Assembly (NCBI RefSeq): GCF_016735675.1 | Contig: NZ_JAERSG010000002.1 | Coordinates: 496,001 to 560,000 of the forward strand | Length of the DNA: 64,000 bases | Direction: 5' to 3' | Source of the DNA: Nocardioides baculatus | GTDB taxonomy: Bacteria > Actinomycetota > Actinomycetes > Propionibacteriales > Nocardioidaceae | Shown: piece by piece, positions 42,942-52,296 of the stretch | Numbering within the stretch: position 1 is the stretch's first letter | Layout: each line of letters starts with the position of its first letter | Notes under the pieces: model-generated | Told to the model about the DNA's origin: nothing | Seen by the model: only the letters and a program-made list of their open reading frames with translations | Databases searched by the model: none | Translations under genes and position numbers: made by a program

Positions 42942-44065
42942 GGGTGCTCCGCCGACCGACCCTGGAACTCCAGGATCGCGGGGTTGCACACGCGTCCGTC
43001 GCGGATCTCGATCGCCCGGCTCAACACCTCCGAGGCGTCCCAGCTCGCCGGTCCGGCGAGGACGAGGTCGACGAAGGGCAGGAGCGCCTCGCTGTTCTCC
43101 CAGGTGGCCGAGTTCCAGAGGTACGACGGGCTGTGGTCGACCGCGTAGTAGTGGACCCGGTCGCCGACGGTGAACATCGGCTCGTCGAAGGTGGTCGGCA
43201 CGGCCCACGAGAAGCCCATGCCCTCGTCGCACGACACGTCGACGACCAGGCTGCCGTGGCGGAACCCGCCCAGGTCCTCGGTCCTGAGGTAGGTCAGCGG
43301 TGCCGCCGTGTCCTGCAGCGTGCAGTTGACGACGATGTCGTTCTCCGCGAGGTAGGGCGCCAGCGGCTCCCGACCGCGGTCGGTCACGACGCTGATGCCC
43401 TCGCCGTCGGGGTCGTGGTCCCACTGCCGGATCCGTACCGAGTGGATCGGTGACCCGACGGCGGCCACCCCGCGCGTGGTGAGGACGGCGACGTCGCCGA
43501 CACCGTGCGCCTTGAGCGCCGTCACCGCCCCGCGCGCCGTCGCACCGAACCCGATCACGACGGCGCTGAGCCGGCGGCCGTAGTCGCCGGTGATCCCGAC
43601 GAGCTCCATCGCGTGGAGCACCGAGCAGTAGCCGGCCAGCTCGTTGTTCTTGTGGAAGACGTGGAGCCCGACGTGACCGTCGGAGGTCCAGTGGTTCATC
43701 GCCTCGAAGGCGATCAGCGTCAGCTCGCGGTCGATGGCCAGCTGGGTCATCTCGGCGTCCTGCACGCAGTGGGGCCAGCCCCAGAGGACCTGCCCGGCGT
43801 GCATCCGGGCGACGTCCTCGTGCTGCGGCTTGGGCAGCACGACGACATCGGACTCCTCGAGGATCTCCCCGCGCGTCGCGAAGCCCGCGACGTACGGCGC
43901 CAGCTCCTCGTCGGAGATGCCGAACCGGGCGGCGTACCCGTGCTCGAGCGTGGTGCGTGCCGCGACCTCAGGCCCCAAGCGCGCGAGGTGGTCGGGATGG
44001 AGGGGTAGCCGGTGCTCGTTCTCCTTGGCCGACGTGCCGATCACACCGAGGCCGAGGAGACTCAC
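42926..44065 (-). CDS. N5-(carboxyethyl)ornithine synthase-like dehydrogenase
   Basis: The 379-residue protein belongs to the alanine dehydrogenase/transhydrogenase family. It starts GLGVIGTSAKENEHRLPLH, the typical opening of N5-(carboxyethyl)ornithine synthase, and has an NAD(P) fold with VVIGFGATARGAVTAL. Catalytic-region marks include LPKPQHEDV and GWPHCVQD. It should reductively join pyruvate and an amino acid such as ornithine, or act as a related opine-type dehydrogenase. The GTG at 44065 overlaps the stop of the small Lys-rich gene as GTGA, which supports this start. Confidence 0.82.
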   Translation of the reverse strand: MSLLGLGVIGTSAKENEHRLPLHPDHLARLGPEVAARTTLEHGYAARFGISDEELAPYVAGFATRGEILEESDVVVLPKPQHEDVARMHAGQVLWGWPHCVQDAEMTQLAIDRELTLIAFEAMNHWTSDGHVGLHVFHKNNELAGYCSVLHAMELVGITGDYGRRLSAVVIGFGATARGAVTALKAHGVGDVAVLTTRGVAAVGSPIHSVRIRQWDHDPDGEGISVVTDRGREPLAPYLAENDIVVNCTLQDTAAPLTYLRTEDLGGFRHGSLVVDVSCDEGMGFSWAVPTTFDEPMFTVGDRVHYYAVDHSPSYLWNSATWENSEALLPFVDLVLAGPASWDASEVLSRAIEIRDGRVCNPAILEFQGRSAEHPYPVG

Positions 44066-44199
44066 TTCTTCTTCGGCGGGAGGAACGTCTCGTCGGCGCC
44101 GCTCTTCCCGGCCGCCTTGGCGTGCTTGTCGGCACGCTTCTCCTTGATGGACTTGCCGGACTTCTTGGACATGCCTTGCCGTGGCGACTTGTCGCTCAT
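44062..44199 (-). CDS. 45-residue lysine-rich small protein
   Basis: This small gene encodes MSDKSPRQGMSKKSGKSIKE and then 25 more residues ending PPKKK. It has AGGGAG six bases before the ATG and is coupled to the dehydrogenase gene by GTGA. About a third of its residues are Lys or Arg. Short basic proteins of this kind are common in actinobacteria with no assigned role; nucleic-acid binding is a guess. Confidence 0.75.
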   Translation of the reverse strand: MSDKSPRQGMSKKSGKSIKEKRADKHAKAAGKSGADETFLPPKKK

Positions 44200-44269
44200 C
44201 GGGGCTCCCTTGTCGGAAGCCTGGATGGCTCCGTCCGGCCACAGTACGCCCTCGGGCTAGCGTTGCCCC

Positions 44270-45043
44270 GTGGATGATTCGCGCCTGCTCGCCGACGCCG
44301 CTCTCGCCACCGAGCTGGTCCGCGACGCCGCGGCCCTCGCCGCGCGGATCCGCGAGGCCGGGCTCGACGTCGAGCGGAAGACCAGCGGCTCCGACATCGT
44401 CACCCAGGCCGACACCGCCGCCGAGCGGCTGATCGTCGAGCGGCTGAGAGCCGAGCGGCCCGACGACGCGATCGTGGGGGAGGAGGGCACGTCGCAGCCC
44501 GGGACCTCGGGTCGCACCTGGGTGATCGACCCGGTCGACGGCACCTACAACTTCGCCCGCGGCAGCGACTGGTGGTGCTCCGCACTGGCGCTGGACGGCG
44601 CCGACGACGTGCTCCTCGGGGCCGTGCACCACGCCGCGAGCGGGCGCACGTGGGTCGGTGGCCCCGACCTCCGGAGCACCCGCGACGGCGCCCCTCTCGC
44701 GCCGCTGCCCGAGACCGCCCGCGAGGCGCGCTGCGCGACGACCTACCTCCACCCGCCGTTCTACGGCAGCGAGGTCGGCGAGGCGTTCACCCGCGCGCTC
44801 GGCCAGGTCGGGACCCTGCGGATGCTCGGCTCCGGGACGATGGACTGCATGGCCATCGCCGGCGGCCAGTGGGACGTGCTCTTCCAGCACAGCGTCGCCG
44901 ACTGGGACCGGCTCCCGGGCGCGGCGATCGTGCGCGGCGCGGGCGGCGACTCGGTCGTCGTACGGACTGCGGGGGTCGACTGGACGGTCACCGGGGCGCC
45001 CGCCGCGGTGGCTGACGTCCGCGCAGCCCTGCTCGACGGGTAG
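44270..45043 (+). CDS. Inositol monophosphatase family protein
   Basis: The 257-residue protein has the metal-binding motifs of the family: GEEG (about 71-74), WVIDPVDGTYNF (about 84-95) and DWDRLPGAAIVRGAGG (about 219-234). It dephosphorylates inositol phosphate, histidinol phosphate or a related sugar phosphate using Mg2+. Position just before a PgsA1-like gene makes inositol phosphate supply or turnover for phosphatidylinositol an attractive idea. The GTG start is used; another start is not evident. Confidence 0.87.
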   Translation: MDDSRLLADAALATELVRDAAALAARIREAGLDVERKTSGSDIVTQADTAAERLIVERLRAERPDDAIVGEEGTSQPGTSGRTWVIDPVDGTYNFARGSDWWCSALALDGADDVLLGAVHHAASGRTWVGGPDLRSTRDGAPLAPLPETAREARCATTYLHPPFYGSEVGEAFTRALGQVGTLRMLGSGTMDCMAIAGGQWDVLFQHSVADWDRLPGAAIVRGAGGDSVVVRTAGVDWTVTGAPAAVADVRAALLDG

Positions 45044-45053
45044 CCTGCGGCCC

Positions 45054-45677
45054 GTGCTCGACAGGTTCAAGCAGTTCTGGCAGGGCGTCATGCTCGCGCC
45101 GTTCATCAACCTCTTCATCCGTCTCGGCGTGAGCCCCGACGCGGTGACGCTCGTCGGCACGCTGGGGGTGAGCTTCGGCGCGATCTTCTTCTTCGCCCAG
45201 GGCTGGGTGTGGCAGGGCGTCCTCTTCATCACCGCCTTCGTCTTCAGCGACCTCGTCGACGGTGCGATGGCGCGCAAGATGGGGCGCAAGGACGACTTCG
45301 GCGCGTTCCTCGACTCGACCCTCGACCGGGTGGCCGACGGAGCGCTCTTCGGCGGCCTGGCCCTCTTCTTCGCCTGGCACCACGAGAGCCGCCTCTACCT
45401 CGCGCTGTGCCTGGTCATCCTGGTCATGGGCGCCGTGACGTCGTACGCCCGCGCGAAGGCGGACGTCCTCGGCTACGACGCCAAGGTCGGCATCGCGGAG
45501 CGTCCGGACCGGCTCGTCGGGATGCTCGTGCCGGCCTTCTTCGCCGACGTCCTCGACCTCTGGTGGCTGCTCTACATCGCCCTCTGGGCGCTCGCGATCG
45601 CGGCCACCGTGACCGTCGCGCAGCGCATCTGGGTGGTCCGCCGTCAGGCGCTGGAGCGGGCGGCCTCGCAGCCCTGA
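45054..45677 (+). CDS. CDP-alcohol phosphatidyltransferase, PgsA1-like
   Basis: The 207-residue membrane protein has about six helices and the complete CDP-alcohol motif DLVDGAMARKMGRKDDFG followed by DSTLDRVAD. In this genomic position the mycobacterial homologue is phosphatidylinositol-phosphate synthase (PgsA1, Rv2612c). The enzyme should join CDP-diacylglycerol with an inositol phosphate. The acyltransferase and pimA genes that usually follow are missing here; pdxS comes next after 54 bp. Confidence 0.86.
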   Translation: MLDRFKQFWQGVMLAPFINLFIRLGVSPDAVTLVGTLGVSFGAIFFFAQGWVWQGVLFITAFVFSDLVDGAMARKMGRKDDFGAFLDSTLDRVADGALFGGLALFFAWHHESRLYLALCLVILVMGAVTSYARAKADVLGYDAKVGIAERPDRLVGMLVPAFFADVLDLWWLLYIALWALAIAATVTVAQRIWVVRRQALERAASQP

Positions 45678-45731
45678 TCCACCCCCCGTCCCGATGCATC
45701 CTTTCGGATGAGCCAGCACTACGATCGGGGC

Positions 45732-46664
45732 ATGGCTGAGCACACCCCGTCGACCTCCACCGAGACCCCCGCCGAGACCCCCATCGAGCACGGCACCAGC
45801 CGCGTCAAGCGCGGCATGGCCGAAATGCTCAAGGGTGGCGTGATCATGGACGTCGTCACCGCCGACCAGGCCAGGATCGCCGAGGACGCCGGCGCCGTCG
45901 CGGTGATGGCGCTCGAGCGCGTGCCGGCCGACATCCGCGCCCAGGGCGGCGTCTCCCGGATGAGCGACCCCGACATGATCGACTCGATCATCGAGGCCGT
46001 GTCGATCCCGGTGATGGCCAAGGCCCGCATCGGCCACTTCGCCGAGGCGCAGGTGCTCCAGTCGCTCGGTGTCGACTACATCGACGAGTCCGAGGTGCTG
46101 ACCCCGGCCGACTACGCCAACCACATCGACAAGTGGAACTTCACCGTGCCGTTCGTGTGCGGGGCCACCAACCTCGGCGAGGCGCTGCGCCGCATCACCG
46201 AGGGCGCGGCGATGATCCGCTCCAAGGGCGAGGCCGGCACCGGCGACGTGTCCAACGCGGTGATGCACATGCGCACGATCGGTGGCGAGCTGCGCCGCCT
46301 GCACGGCATGGCCGACGACGAGCTCTACGTGGCGGCCAAGGAGCTCCAGGCGCCCTACGAGCTGGTCAAGGAGGTCGCGGCCGCGGGCAAGCTGCCGGTC
46401 GTCCTCTTCACCGCCGGCGGGATCGCCACCCCGGCCGACGCCGCGATGATGATGCAGCTCGGCGCCGAGGGCGTCTTCGTCGGCTCGGGCATCTTCAAGT
46501 CCGGCAACCCGGCCCAGCGCGCCGAGGCGATCGTCAAGGCGACGACGTTCTTCGACGACCCCGACGTGGTCGCGAAGGTGTCGCGCGGCCTCGGCGAGGC
46601 CATGGTCGGCCTCAACGTCGACGAGATCCCGCAGCCGCACCGCCTCTCCGAGCGCGGCTGGTAG
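45732..46664 (+). CDS. pdxS: Pyridoxal 5'-phosphate synthase subunit PdxS
   Basis: The 310-residue enzyme makes pyridoxal 5'-phosphate from ribose 5-phosphate, glyceraldehyde 3-phosphate and ammonia. Conserved blocks are [20 protein letters not shown], the two catalytic lysines ([17 protein letters not shown]) and [10 protein letters not shown]. The ATG at 45732 gives the usual short N-tail; ATG 45708 is an alternative with no ribosome site. The glutaminase partner pdxT is 2.8 kb downstream rather than adjacent. It ends flush with the convergent serine hydrolase gene. Confidence 0.95.
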   Translation: MAEHTPSTSTETPAETPIEHGTSRVKRGMAEMLKGGVIMDVVTADQARIAEDAGAVAVMALERVPADIRAQGGVSRMSDPDMIDSIIEAVSIPVMAKARIGHFAEAQVLQSLGVDYIDESEVLTPADYANHIDKWNFTVPFVCGATNLGEALRRITEGAAMIRSKGEAGTGDVSNAVMHMRTIGGELRRLHGMADDELYVAAKELQAPYELVKEVAAAGKLPVVLFTAGGIATPADAAMMMQLGAEGVFVGSGIFKSGNPAQRAEAIVKATTFFDDPDVVAKVSRGLGEAMVGLNVDEIPQPHRLSERGW

Positions 46665-47780
46665 TCACCGGCGCAGCGCCTCGGTCAGCACCGTCGCGGC
46701 GCTGCCGAAGCCGTACGACTCCGCGCCCGCCGGCGCGGGCAGCCCGAGCCGGACGACCATGGTCTTCGTGGTCGGGTCGACGAGGAGCACCTGCCCGCCG
46801 AACCCGAGCGCCGCGAACACGTCCTCCGGGGCGTATGACGCCAGCTGGCCGGTGACGCTGCGGACGGGCTGGCCCTGCGCGTCGACCGCATCGGTCGCGC
46901 CGCGGACCCGGCCGGGGCGGTTGAGCCACCAGAGGTAGCCGTAGGCCGCGTTGTGCACGGTGGACGACCGGCCGACGGCGCGCCTCACGTAGTCCCGGTC
47001 GAGGATCCGGTGCCCGTCGACCTTCCCCCGCCCCAGGTAGAGCTCGCCGAACCGCGCCAGGTCGAGGCAGGTGGTCTGCAGGCCGTAGAACATCACCGCA
47101 GCGTTGTCCGCGCGGTCGGTGATGAAGTTCGTATGCGTCATGCCGAGCGGCTCGAAGAGCCGCTCGCGGGCGAACCTCGCGACGCGCATCCCGGTCGCCC
47201 CCTCCAGCACGGGCTCGAGCACCTGGATGGCCGCGTTGTTGTAGGCCCACGCGCTGCCCGGGGCGTACTGCTGCGGCAGGCCGACGGCGTACCTCGTGCG
47301 GCTCCGCGCGCGCAGCAGGTCGGTGTAGTCGCTCTGCAGGGACCAGAAGCGGCCGCTGTCGTTGGAGAGCAGGTTGCGCACCGTCACCGCCTCCGACGGC
47401 GTGCCGCGCCACTGCGGGACGTAGCGCGAGACCCGGTCGTCGAGGCGCAGGTCGCCGTCGCGGATCGCGATGCCGACGAGCGTGCTGGTGACCGACTTGG
47501 TGATCGAGAAGACCTCGCGCGGGGTGTCGCGCTCCAGCTGCTGCCAGTTCCACTCGCCGGCCAGCCTGCCGTTGCGGACGACCGCGAAGCAGGTCGAGCC
47601 GAGGCGGCGGGCCTCCGCCGCGCCGCGCTCGATCGCGCTGCCGCGCAGGCCGAGGCTCGACGGCGACGCGATCGTCCAGCCGTCGACCGTCCGCTCGCGC
47701 TCCGGCGCAGGTGCGGCGCCGACCGGCGCGGCCGTCCCGGCGATCACGAGAGCAGCGGCCAGGAGTGCAGGGAGTCTCAT
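46665..47780 (-). CDS. Secreted serine hydrolase, beta-lactamase class C fold
   Basis: The 371-residue protein has a signal peptide (1-22, cleavage near VGAAPA) and the penicillin-binding/class C motifs SITK (nucleophile Ser about 93) and YNN (tyrosine site about 181). The third KTG-like motif is not clear. Such proteins act as esterases, D-aminopeptidases or carboxypeptidases outside the membrane. It interrupts the pdxS-pdxT pair and is divergent from the SipW/TasA-like genes. Confidence 0.86.
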   Translation of the reverse strand: MRLPALLAAALVIAGTAAPVGAAPAPERERTVDGWTIASPSSLGLRGSAIERGAAEARRLGSTCFAVVRNGRLAGEWNWQQLERDTPREVFSITKSVTSTLVGIAIRDGDLRLDDRVSRYVPQWRGTPSEAVTVRNLLSNDSGRFWSLQSDYTDLLRARSRTRYAVGLPQQYAPGSAWAYNNAAIQVLEPVLEGATGMRVARFARERLFEPLGMTHTNFITDRADNAAVMFYGLQTTCLDLARFGELYLGRGKVDGHRILDRDYVRRAVGRSSTVHNAAYGYLWWLNRPGRVRGATDAVDAQGQPVRSVTGQLASYAPEDVFAALGFGGQVLLVDPTTKTMVVRLGLPAPAGAESYGFGSAATVLTEALRR

Positions 47781-47951
47781 GGCACGAGCCTAGGGCGACG
47801 ACGTCATGCCGACCTGGCCGACCGGCCGCCCCGACCGGCCCGTCCGCACCAGGCCGATGTCACCCGACCGGGCCATTTGTGGCAGTTCTGTTACCCACCG
47901 GAGGGGCTCGTGTTCGCATGGGCGGCGACATCCACTCGAGGAGAAGCCATC

Positions 47952-48569
47952 ATGTCCCCAGCCTCCGAGGCGCCCCGACGCTCCAGCTCGCTCGTCTGGC
48001 TCAGTGCCGCCGTCGCCAGCGTGCTGCTCACCCTCAGCGTGTCCGGCACGCTCGGCAGCTGGACCGAGGCGGTGCTCCGCCAGAACGGCAACACCGCCGG
48101 GACCGCCGGCGCGCTGCTGCTGAGCATCTCGGGTCCCGACGCCACCGGTGCCGCATCCACCTGCACGTCGTCCTCTTCGGTGACTAACGACGCGACCTGC
48201 AGCATCAACCTCCTCGGCGCCAACGGCGTGGCGAAGACGGCGATGCGTCCGGGTGACACCCAGACCACCCTGTTCAACGTCACCACCGGCGGCGAGCTGA
48301 CCGGCAACACCCTCAACATCGCGCCCGGGGCCTGCACCGGCTCGACCGACCTGTGCGGAGCGCTGCTCGTCACGCTCACCTGCGTCGGCGGTCAGACCAC
48401 CGTCATCGGGCCGATGAGCCTCACGGCGTTCGCGAGCGCCGATCGCGACCTGCTCGGGCTGCCGGCGACCACCACGGCCTGCACGGCCGTGACGTTGCTG
48501 CCCCTCACGGCGCCACTGGCCACGCGCAACAAGACGGTCAGCCAGGACGTCGTCTGGACGTTGAGCTGA
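47952..48569 (+). CDS. TasA/SipW-cognate-type secreted protein
   Basis: The 205-residue protein starts with a hydrophobic segment (about 13-35) ending in SVSGTLGSWT, the style of SipW-dependent signal peptides. The mature part is Thr/Ser-rich with paired cysteines and strands, typical of small camelysin/TasA-like fibre or surface proteins. GAGGAGAAG precedes the ATG. The adjacent gene encodes an ER-type signal peptidase, which would process this protein. Confidence 0.75.
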   Translation: MSPASEAPRRSSSLVWLSAAVASVLLTLSVSGTLGSWTEAVLRQNGNTAGTAGALLLSISGPDATGAASTCTSSSSVTNDATCSINLLGANGVAKTAMRPGDTQTTLFNVTTGGELTGNTLNIAPGACTGSTDLCGALLVTLTCVGGQTTVIGPMSLTAFASADRDLLGLPATTTACTAVTLLPLTAPLATRNKTVSQDVVWTLS

Positions 48570-48576
48570 CGGAGCG

Positions 48577-49401
48577 ATGAGTCCCCGCTCTGCGGCGACG
48601 CCGAGGACGGTCCCCGTCGTGCTCGGCGTCGTCGTGCTGCTCATCGGGGTCGGCGTCGCCACGTCGTGGCTGCTCGCCGGCGGACGGTGGCTGCGGATGG
48701 ACACGCCGTCCATGGGCACAGCCGCGCCGGTCGGGAGCCTGCTGTGGGTCCGCCCCGTCGAGCTCGAGGACGTCGCGGTGGGGGACCTGGTCACGGTCCG
48801 GCCGGCGGACGCCGGAGGGCGGACGTACACCCACCGTGTCGTCTCCACGACGCCACGCGGCCTCCGCACCGGTGGGGTGCTCTCCGGCGAGGATCCCTGG
48901 GTGATCGACCAGGCACGGCTGGTGGGTCGGGTGGACCACGTGTGGCCCGTGCTCGGGCTCGTGCTGCGGCTCGCGCCGCTGCTCCTCGCGCTGCTGCTGG
49001 CGGCGTTCCTCGCGCCGGCGCGCCTGCCCGAGCGCTGGCGGCTGCCCGTGCGCATCGTCGGGGTGTCGCTGGCCCTCTCGGTGGTGCTGGTGGTGCACCA
49101 GCCGCTCACCGACGCGCGGATGCTCGCCTTCGACACGGGCGCCGAGGGCGCGCGCACGACGTGGGTCAACGCCGGTCAGGTGCCGTTGCGCCTGCGCGCG
49201 CCGTCCACCGGGGCGAGCGCGACCATGGGTCCGGGGGAGACCGCGACCGTCGCGGTGGCCCGCACGGACGCTCGCGGGAGGTACGTCGTCTCGGTGCGCC
49301 CGGACCTGCCCGGATGGACCTGGTGGCTGGTAGGCGGTCCGTGGGTGCTGCTCGCACTCGGCCACACCCTCCGCGAGCGGCGTACGCTCCACCCCGCCTG
49401 A
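48577..49401 (+). CDS. S26 signal peptidase, SipW-like (Ser/His type)
   Basis: The 274-residue membrane protein has an N-terminal helix, then MDTPSMG with the catalytic serine (about 45) and [10 protein letters not shown] with a histidine where bacterial signal peptidase I has lysine. That is the archaeal/ER-type (SipW) active site. Additional helices lie near residues 118-145 and 155-170, and the C-terminal third is an extra domain ending in a helix. It most likely cleaves the product of the preceding gene, from which it is separated by seven bases. The extra C-terminal domain is longer than in typical SipW. Confidence 0.83.
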   Translation: MSPRSAATPRTVPVVLGVVVLLIGVGVATSWLLAGGRWLRMDTPSMGTAAPVGSLLWVRPVELEDVAVGDLVTVRPADAGGRTYTHRVVSTTPRGLRTGGVLSGEDPWVIDQARLVGRVDHVWPVLGLVLRLAPLLLALLLAAFLAPARLPERWRLPVRIVGVSLALSVVLVVHQPLTDARMLAFDTGAEGARTTWVNAGQVPLRLRAPSTGASATMGPGETATVAVARTDARGRYVVSVRPDLPGWTWWLVGGPWVLLALGHTLRERRTLHPA

Positions 49402-49435
49402 GCGTCGCCCCGCCCGCAGGTCCTACCCTCCGACT

Positions 49436-50038
49436 GTGGCTGTCCCTCCCGTCATCGGCGTGCTGGCCCTGCAGGGCGACGTGCGCGAGCACCTGGCGGC
49501 CCTGCGGTCGCTGGGCGCCGACCCGATCTCCGTACGACGTCCCGGCGAGCTCGCAGCCTGCGACGGCCTCGTCATCCCGGGCGGGGAGTCCACGACGATG
49601 GTCAAGCTGGCCAGGATCTTCGACATGCTCGAGCCGCTGCGCGACGCCGTGCGCGGTGGCCTGCCGGCCTTCGGGACGTGCGCCGGGATGATCATGCTCG
49701 CCGACCGGATCGAGGACGGCGCCGTCGGGCAGGAGACGATCGGCGGCCTCCACATCACCGTGCGGCGCAACGCCTTCGGGCGCCAGGTCGACTCCTTCGA
49801 GGAGGACCTGCACGTCGACGGACTGACCGACCCGGTGCGGGCGGTCTTCATCCGGGCGCCGTGGGTCGAGGCCGTCGACGACGACGTCGAGGTGCTGGCT
49901 CGGGTCGGGGACGGGCCCGCCGCGGGTAGGATCGTCGCGGTCCGTCAGGGCCCCCTGATGGCGACCTCGTTCCACCCGGAGGTCGGCAGCGACGATCGCG
50001 TCCACGGCATGTTCGTGGACCTGGTCCGCTCGGCCTGA
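49436..50038 (+). CDS. pdxT: Pyridoxal 5'-phosphate synthase glutaminase subunit PdxT
   Basis: The 200-residue class I glutaminase supplies ammonia to PdxS. It shows [12 protein letters not shown], the oxyanion block IPGGESTTM, the nucleophile in GTCAGMIML (Cys about 82) and the His/Glu pair in SFHPEVG. The GTG at 49436 is used as start; no strong ribosome site is seen. yebC follows after 37 bp. Confidence 0.95.
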   Translation: MAVPPVIGVLALQGDVREHLAALRSLGADPISVRRPGELAACDGLVIPGGESTTMVKLARIFDMLEPLRDAVRGGLPAFGTCAGMIMLADRIEDGAVGQETIGGLHITVRRNAFGRQVDSFEEDLHVDGLTDPVRAVFIRAPWVEAVDDDVEVLARVGDGPAAGRIVAVRQGPLMATSFHPEVGSDDRVHGMFVDLVRSA

Positions 50039-50075
50039 CCGACGTACACGACGCAAGCGACAGATAGAGGGACTG

Positions 50076-50861
50076 ATGTCCGGCCACTCCAAGTGGGCAA
50101 CGACCAAGCACAAGAAGGCCGCGATCGATGCCAAGCGCGGCAAGCTCTTCGCCAAGCTGATCAAGAACATCGAGGTCGCGGCGAAGCAGGGCGGCGGCGA
50201 CCCCGCCGGCAACCCGACGCTCTACGACGCCATCCAGAAGGCGAAGAAGAGCTCGGTCCCCAACAAGAACATCGACTCCGCGCTCAAGCGCGGCTCCGGC
50301 GCCGAGTCCGGCGGGGTCGACTACAAGAACATCTCCTACGAGGTCTACGGCCCCCAGGGCGTCGCGATCCTCGTCGAGTGCCTCACCGACAACACCAACC
50401 GGGCCGCGATGGAGGTCCGCACGGCGGTCACCCGCAACGGCGGCACCATGGCCGACCCCGGCTCCGTCTCGCGCCTCTTCACCCGCAAGGGCATCGTGGT
50501 CGTGCCGAAGTCGCAGGACCACGACGGCTCCACCCGTGAGGTGTCCGAGGACGACGTCCTCGAGGCCACCCTCGACGCCGGCGCCGAGGAGGTCAGCGAC
50601 CTCGACGACGTGTTCCAGGTGCAGAGCGAGGCCACCGACCTCGTCGCCGTCCGTACCGCCCTCCAGGACGCCGGCATCGACTACGACTCCGCCGACGTCG
50701 AGTTCGTGCCCAGCATGGAGATCCCCGTCGACGCCGCCGGCGCCGGCAAGGTGATGCACCTCGTCGACGCCCTCGAGGACCTCGACGACGTCCAGGACGT
50801 CTTCACCAACGTCGACGTCCCCGCCGACGTCCTCGCCGAGCTCGAGGCCGCCGACGCCTGA
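50076..50861 (+). CDS. YebC/PmpR family regulator
   Basis: The 261-residue protein has the hallmark start [20 protein letters not shown] and the following [20 protein letters not shown]. The family binds DNA or assists translation of proline stretches (YebC2); this full-length form is widespread in bacteria. GAGGGA lies six bases before the ATG. It precedes ruvCAB as in many bacteria, here separated by an inserted unit. Confidence 0.93.
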   Translation: MSGHSKWATTKHKKAAIDAKRGKLFAKLIKNIEVAAKQGGGDPAGNPTLYDAIQKAKKSSVPNKNIDSALKRGSGAESGGVDYKNISYEVYGPQGVAILVECLTDNTNRAAMEVRTAVTRNGGTMADPGSVSRLFTRKGIVVVPKSQDHDGSTREVSEDDVLEATLDAGAEEVSDLDDVFQVQSEATDLVAVRTALQDAGIDYDSADVEFVPSMEIPVDAAGAGKVMHLVDALEDLDDVQDVFTNVDVPADVLAELEAADA

Positions 50862-50877
50862 CCCGGCCCGCTCTTCC

Positions 50878-50955
50878 CGCTGTAACGCCGGGTTAGCAGC
50901 TGTACCCACTACCTTGCTAGACGGTGGGTACACCACCTAACCCGGCGTTACAGCG
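50878..50955. repeat. 78-bp palindromic element, copy 1
   Basis: A perfect 19-bp inverted repeat (CGCTGTAACGCCGGGTTAG and its complement) encloses an inner dyad TGTACCCAC/GTGGGTACA. The same element occurs at 52075-52152, and the pair brackets one gene. Such palindromes resemble MITE or REP-type units. Confidence 0.85.
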
Positions 50956-51062
50956 CTGGACGGGGCCTGCAACCATCCACAACCACGCGTTGTACGCCGC
51001 TCTCCACAGCTGGTGCGCTGGCGGTCCGCCGGGCGTCGGTCGTCCTGCCGATCGTCGTGGGC

Positions 51063-52058
51063 ATGTATCTCCCTGTCATCGTCCAGCTTCATTCGCAGCA
51101 CGGCCTCATCACGACGGGGCAGCTCGTGGCGGCCGGGCTGGATCACTACGACATCGATCGCCTCGGCTCCAACGGTCGACTCCTGCGCCTCCGGCGGGGT
51201 GTGTACGTCGACCCGGACGCGTGGGCGGACCTCGATCCCTTCCGACAGCAGCCACTGCTCCGCATCCGCGCGGCGAGCATGAGCCTGACATCGACGGCCT
51301 ACGTCTTCAGCCACGACTCGTCCGCGATCGCCCTCGAGATGGGTGCGCCGGACCCTCGCACGGCCCTGGTCCACGTGACTCGCAGGAAGGTGCACGGCGA
51401 CGCGGTCCGCGCCGGCGTGAAGCACCACCTGGCTCCGTACCTCCCCGACGACGTCGTCGAGGTCGACGGCCTGCGCATGCTCGGTCCTGCGCGCACCGCT
51501 CTTGACATGGTGCGCGAGCACGGCCGTGCCCACGGCCTTGCGGCGTGCGACGCGGCAATGCGTCAGGGCGTCACCCCAGCGCAGCTCCGCGAGGTCCTGG
51601 CCCGGATGAAGGACTGGCCGCACAGCCGGTGCATGAGGTGGTGCATCGAGCATGCTGATCCGCTGGCCGAGACCTATCTCGAGTCGCTCCTCCGCGACTT
51701 CGTCCTCGAGCTCGGCATCGGCCGTCCCGACCTCCAGTTCGGCCTGACCGACGGTCGCACCACCGCGTTCGCCGACGTCGCCGTGCACCGGCATCTCTTC
51801 GAAGCCGACGGTGGACTCAAGTACGAGCCCGACAACCCGGCCGCGATGGCCCCGACCGGCGTCCTGCTCAAGGAGAAGCACCGGCAGGACTTCCTGGCCG
51901 GGTTCAAGCTCGGGATGAGCCGGCTGACCTACGTCGACATGTTCTCGGGTCGCCGCGGCGCCCTTGCTCGGGCCGCTCGCGAGTACGCCGACACATGTGC
52001 GCGCTTCGGCAAGAACACCGACGACCTCGCCCCGTACCGCGTGTCGCGCCGTCCCTGA
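51063..52058 (+). CDS. AbiEi-antitoxin-domain/endonuclease-like protein between two palindromes
   Basis: The 331-residue protein has an N-terminal winged-helix part in the style of AbiEi antitoxins (about 5-65; HGLITTGQLVAAG, then LLRLRRGVYV). The rest resembles the DUF559-like nuclease tail common in Actinobacteria (ETYLESLLRDFVLE, then FADVAVHRHLFEADGG, KYEPDNPAAM, KEKHRQDFLAGFKLG). D/E-X-E-type residues might form a PD-(D/E)XK site, which is not proven. Such genes are often multicopy orphans with no toxin partner; none is seen here. Start may be GTG 51057. The 78-bp palindromes on both sides mark it as a likely inserted unit. Confidence 0.7.
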   Translation: MYLPVIVQLHSQHGLITTGQLVAAGLDHYDIDRLGSNGRLLRLRRGVYVDPDAWADLDPFRQQPLLRIRAASMSLTSTAYVFSHDSSAIALEMGAPDPRTALVHVTRRKVHGDAVRAGVKHHLAPYLPDDVVEVDGLRMLGPARTALDMVREHGRAHGLAACDAAMRQGVTPAQLREVLARMKDWPHSRCMRWCIEHADPLAETYLESLLRDFVLELGIGRPDLQFGLTDGRTTAFADVAVHRHLFEADGGLKYEPDNPAAMAPTGVLLKEKHRQDFLAGFKLGMSRLTYVDMFSGRRGALARAAREYADTCARFGKNTDDLAPYRVSRRP

Positions 52059-52074
52059 CGTCGCCCTCGCCTCA

Positions 52075-52152
52075 CGCTGTAACGCCGGGTTAGCCCTTGT
52101 ACCCACCCCCTTGCAAGATGGTGGGCACAGCACCTAACCCGGCGTTACAGCG
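52075..52152. repeat. 78-bp palindromic element, copy 2
   Basis: This copy has the same 19-bp outer arms as 50878-50955, with a few changes only in the centre. It starts 17 bp after the AbiEi-like gene and lies before ruvC. Confidence 0.85.
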
Positions 52153-52296
52153 GGCGGCGGGGTGTACGGCCGCCACGGGGGAGACGCACGAGCCCCGCGT
52201 GTCGTACGCCCCCCAGCGGGCGGGTCCGGTTAGCGTTTGCCGGACGAACATGTGTTCGGACGACGGTGACGACGGCCAGGCGAGAGGGTGAGGCGC

